From NCBI RefSeq assembly GCF_000378125.1, contig NZ_KB899241.1:1091652-1155651 (forward strand): a stretch of DNA of 64,000 nt, written 5' to 3'. This document shows positions 61,710-64,000 of this stretch, piece after piece. A model generated the notes under the pieces. The model was not told where the DNA came from. It saw only the letters and a list, made by a program, of their open reading frames with translations, and did not search any database. The stretch's first letter is position 1; each line of letters starts with the position of its first letter. The translations under genes were made by a program, and so were the position numbers. Origin of the DNA: Rudaea cellulosilytica DSM 22992. Its GTDB lineage: Bacteria > Pseudomonadota > Gammaproteobacteria > Xanthomonadales > Rhodanobacteraceae.

Positions 61710-63947
61710 ATGACCGCCGCAAACTCCAGAATCATCTACACCCTCACTGACGAAGCGCCGCGCCTGGCCACGGCTTCGCTGTTGCCGATCATCCAGACTT
61801 TCGCGAAGCCGGCGGGTATCGAAGTGGCGACCAGTGACATTTCGGTGGCCAGCCGCATCCTTGGCCAGTTTCCCGAGGCGCTGAGCGAGGCGCAGCGCGT
61901 ACCCGACAATCTGGCCGAGCTGGGCAAACTCACGCTCAAGCCCGAGGCCAACATCATCAAGTTGCCCAATATCAGCGCCTCGGTGGCGCAGCTCAAGGCG
62001 GCGATCAAGGAACTGCAGGACAAGGGCTACAAGATCCCCGACTATCCCGAGAACCCGACCACGGACGCCGACAAGGAGATCCGCGCGCGCTACAACAAAT
62101 GCACCGGCAGCGCGGTGAACCCGGTGCTACGCGAAGGCAACTCCGACCGGCGCGCGCCCAAGGCGGTCAAGGAATACGCGCGCAAGAACCCGCACCGCAT
62201 GGACGAGTGGAGCCAGGCTTCGCGCTCGCACGTGTCGCACATGCACGGCGGCGACTTCTATCACGGCGAAAAGTCGATGACGCTGGATCGCGCGCGCGAC
62301 GTGAAGATGGAGCTGATCACCAAGAGCGGCAAGACCATCGTGCTCAAGCCCAAGGTCTCGCTGCTCGATCGCGAGGTGATCGATTCGATGTTCATGAGCA
62401 AGAAGGCTCTGTTAGCCTTCTATGAAAAAGAGATCGAAGACGCGCGTAAGACCGGCGTGATGTTCTCGCTGCACGTCAAAGCCACGATGATGAAGGTATC
62501 CCATCCGATCGTGTTCGGCCATTGCGTGCGCATCTTTTACCGCGAGGCCTTCGACAAGCACGGCAAGCTGTTCGACGAACTGGGTATCAACGTCAACAAC
62601 GGCATGGTCGACCTGTACAACAAGATCGCCACGCTACCGCAGAGCACGCAGGACGAGATCAAGCGCGACCTGCACGCCTGCCACGAGCACCGCCCCGAGT
62701 TGGCGATGGTGGACTCGGCCAAGGGCATCACCAATTTCCACTCGCCCAACGACGTCATCGTCGATGCCTCGATGCCCGCGATGATCCGCAGCGGCGGCAA
62801 GATGTACGGCCCCGACGGCCGCCTCAAGGACGTAAAGGCCGTAATGCCCGAATCGACCTTCGCCCGCATTTACCAGGAGATGATCAACTTCTGCAAATGG
62901 CATGGCGCGTTCGACCCGCGCACGATGGGCACCGTGCCCAACGTCGGCCTCATGGCCCAGCAGGCCGAGGAATACGGTTCGCACGACAAAACTTTTGAGG
63001 TTCCCGAGGACGGCGTAGCCAACATCACCGACCTCGCCACTGGCGAGGTGCTGATGAGCCAGGACGTCGAGCAAGGCGACATCTGGCGCATGTGCCAGGT
63101 CAAGGACGCCGCGATCCGCGATTGGGTCAAGCTCGCGGTCACGCGCGCGCGCAACTCGGGCATGCCCGTGGTGTTCTGGCTGGACGCTTACCGTCCGCAC
63201 GAGGCCCAGCTGATCACCAAGGTCAAGATGTACCTGCACGAGCACAACACTGCTGGGCTCGACATTCAGATCATGAGTCAAGTGCGCGCGATGCGTTACA
63301 CGTTGGAGCGCGTCATCCGCGGGATGGACACGATCAGCGCCACCGGCAACATCCTGCGCGACTACCTGACCGACCTGTTCCCGATCATGGAGCTGGGTAC
63401 CTCGGCCAAGATGCTCTCGATCGTGCCGCTGATGGCCGGCGGGGGCATGTACGAGACTGGTGCCGGCGGTTCCGCGCCCAAGCACGTGCAGCAGCTGGTC
63501 GAGGAAAATCACCTGCGCTGGGATTCTCTCGGTGAGTTCCTGGCCCTGGCCGTGAGCCTCGAGGACATGGGCATCAAGAACAACAACGCCAAGGCCAAGG
63601 TGCTGGCCCGCGCGCTCGACGCTGCCACCGGCAAGCTGCTGGACAACAACAAGGGTCCCAGCCCCAAGACCGGCCAACTCGACAACCGCGGCAGTCATTT
63701 CTACCTCGCGCTGTACTGGGCTCAAGCACTTGCCGCACAGACCGAGGACAGCGAACTCGCCGCGCGTTTCAAGCCGCTGGCCGATGCCCTGGCCGCCGGC
63801 GAAACGAAGATCGTGGACGAACTCGCGAGCGTACAAGGCAAGCCGGCCGACATCGGCGGCTACTATCTGCCCGATGCGGGCAAGACCCACGCGGTGATGC
63901 GGCCCAGCGCCACTTTCAACGCGACGCTGGCGGCGTTCGCCGGCTGA
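61710..63947 (+). CDS. icd: Isocitrate dehydrogenase, monomeric NADP type
   Basis: 745-residue monomeric isocitrate dehydrogenase of the TCA cycle, converting isocitrate to 2-oxoglutarate with NADP+. The family is about 740 residues and unrelated at first sight to the dimeric Icd. It starts at ATG 61710 with AGAGAA upstream; the frame extends further upstream as low-complexity sequence. Typical blocks are [20 protein letters not shown] near the start, [14 protein letters not shown] near 132, [17 protein letters not shown] near 172 and [20 protein letters not shown] near 655. It is divergent from nirB; 2-oxoglutarate is the carbon acceptor for the ammonia that NirB makes. Confidence 0.96.
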   Translation: MTAANSRIIYTLTDEAPRLATASLLPIIQTFAKPAGIEVATSDISVASRILGQFPEALSEAQRVPDNLAELGKLTLKPEANIIKLPNISASVAQLKAAIKELQDKGYKIPDYPENPTTDADKEIRARYNKCTGSAVNPVLREGNSDRRAPKAVKEYARKNPHRMDEWSQASRSHVSHMHGGDFYHGEKSMTLDRARDVKMELITKSGKTIVLKPKVSLLDREVIDSMFMSKKALLAFYEKEIEDARKTGVMFSLHVKATMMKVSHPIVFGHCVRIFYREAFDKHGKLFDELGINVNNGMVDLYNKIATLPQSTQDEIKRDLHACHEHRPELAMVDSAKGITNFHSPNDVIVDASMPAMIRSGGKMYGPDGRLKDVKAVMPESTFARIYQEMINFCKWHGAFDPRTMGTVPNVGLMAQQAEEYGSHDKTFEVPEDGVANITDLATGEVLMSQDVEQGDIWRMCQVKDAAIRDWVKLAVTRARNSGMPVVFWLDAYRPHEAQLITKVKMYLHEHNTAGLDIQIMSQVRAMRYTLERVIRGMDTISATGNILRDYLTDLFPIMELGTSAKMLSIVPLMAGGGMYETGAGGSAPKHVQQLVEENHLRWDSLGEFLALAVSLEDMGIKNNNAKAKVLARALDAATGKLLDNNKGPSPKTGQLDNRGSHFYLALYWAQALAAQTEDSELAARFKPLADALAAGETKIVDELASVQGKPADIGGYYLPDAGKTHAVMRPSATFNATLAAFAG

Positions 63948-64000
63948 GGCGAGTTGGCGAGAACCAGCAAGCGCCGCGTTGAGGCGCGTCGATTCGATCC

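Overview
The window looks like a 64-kb piece of a high-GC gammaproteobacterial chromosome from the Xanthomonadales (Lysobacterales), most likely a Rhodanobacteraceae- or Lysobacter-like organism. The evidence is the origin-proximal block gyrB-recF-dnaN-dnaA / rpmH-rnpA-yidC-mnmE, a XanB2-type chorismatase beside xanthomonadin/aryl-polyene genes, a monomeric NADP-isocitrate dehydrogenase and strong GC codon bias. The taxonomic call is inference from gene content, not from a search.

Layout. Positions 1-9.7 kb hold the replication-origin neighbourhood. gyrB (cut by the window edge), recF, dnaN and dnaA run leftward, and rpmH, rnpA, yidC and mnmE run rightward. The dnaA-dnaN gap is AT-rich, has DnaA boxes and is the best oriC candidate. 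Two parS-type palindromes lie inside recF. Positions 9.7-14.5 kb hold single metabolic and envelope genes: an SGNH hydrolase, a glutathione transferase, a dipeptidyl peptidase and an LpxO-like hydroxylase. Positions 14.6-17.7 kb form an ECF42-type sigma factor operon with one VOC and three YCII/DGPF proteins, with a candidate ECF42 promoter in front. Positions 17.7-31.5 kb hold peptidases, exonuclease III, a glycosyltransferase, a cyclic-nucleotide-domain patatin, a membrane Ser/Thr kinase, a polytopic membrane protein and a secreted esterase.

Positions 31.6-39.75 kb are the most interesting part: a stripped xanthomonadin/aryl-polyene locus. It has a chorismatase, acyl carrier protein, COG4648 membrane protein, two hotdog dehydratases, an acyltransferase, a LolA-like carrier, an MMPL exporter and a FabG ketoreductase. 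No ketosynthase, chain-length factor, aryl ligase or glycosyltransferase is present in the window. Two related ~140-bp MITE-like palindromic repeats bracket the rightward part of the locus.

Positions 39.9-48.9 kb hold a cytochrome c, an ACP phosphodiesterase, a hydrolase-zapE pair, an RND efflux pair without an outer-membrane channel, and an ArsR-SDR pair with a clear inverted-repeat operator. Positions 48.9-61.3 kb are built around nitrate assimilation. cysG (siroheme) is separate, and nirB-nirD-nasA-ybiB are coupled by 4-nt overlaps and followed by narK. A sigma-54 promoter and an NtrC-type site precede nirB. An MBOAT/AlgJ-like O-acetylation pair sits between cysG and narK. The window ends with icd (monomeric isocitrate dehydrogenase). 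No rRNA, tRNA, CRISPR array or intact insertion sequence was seen.
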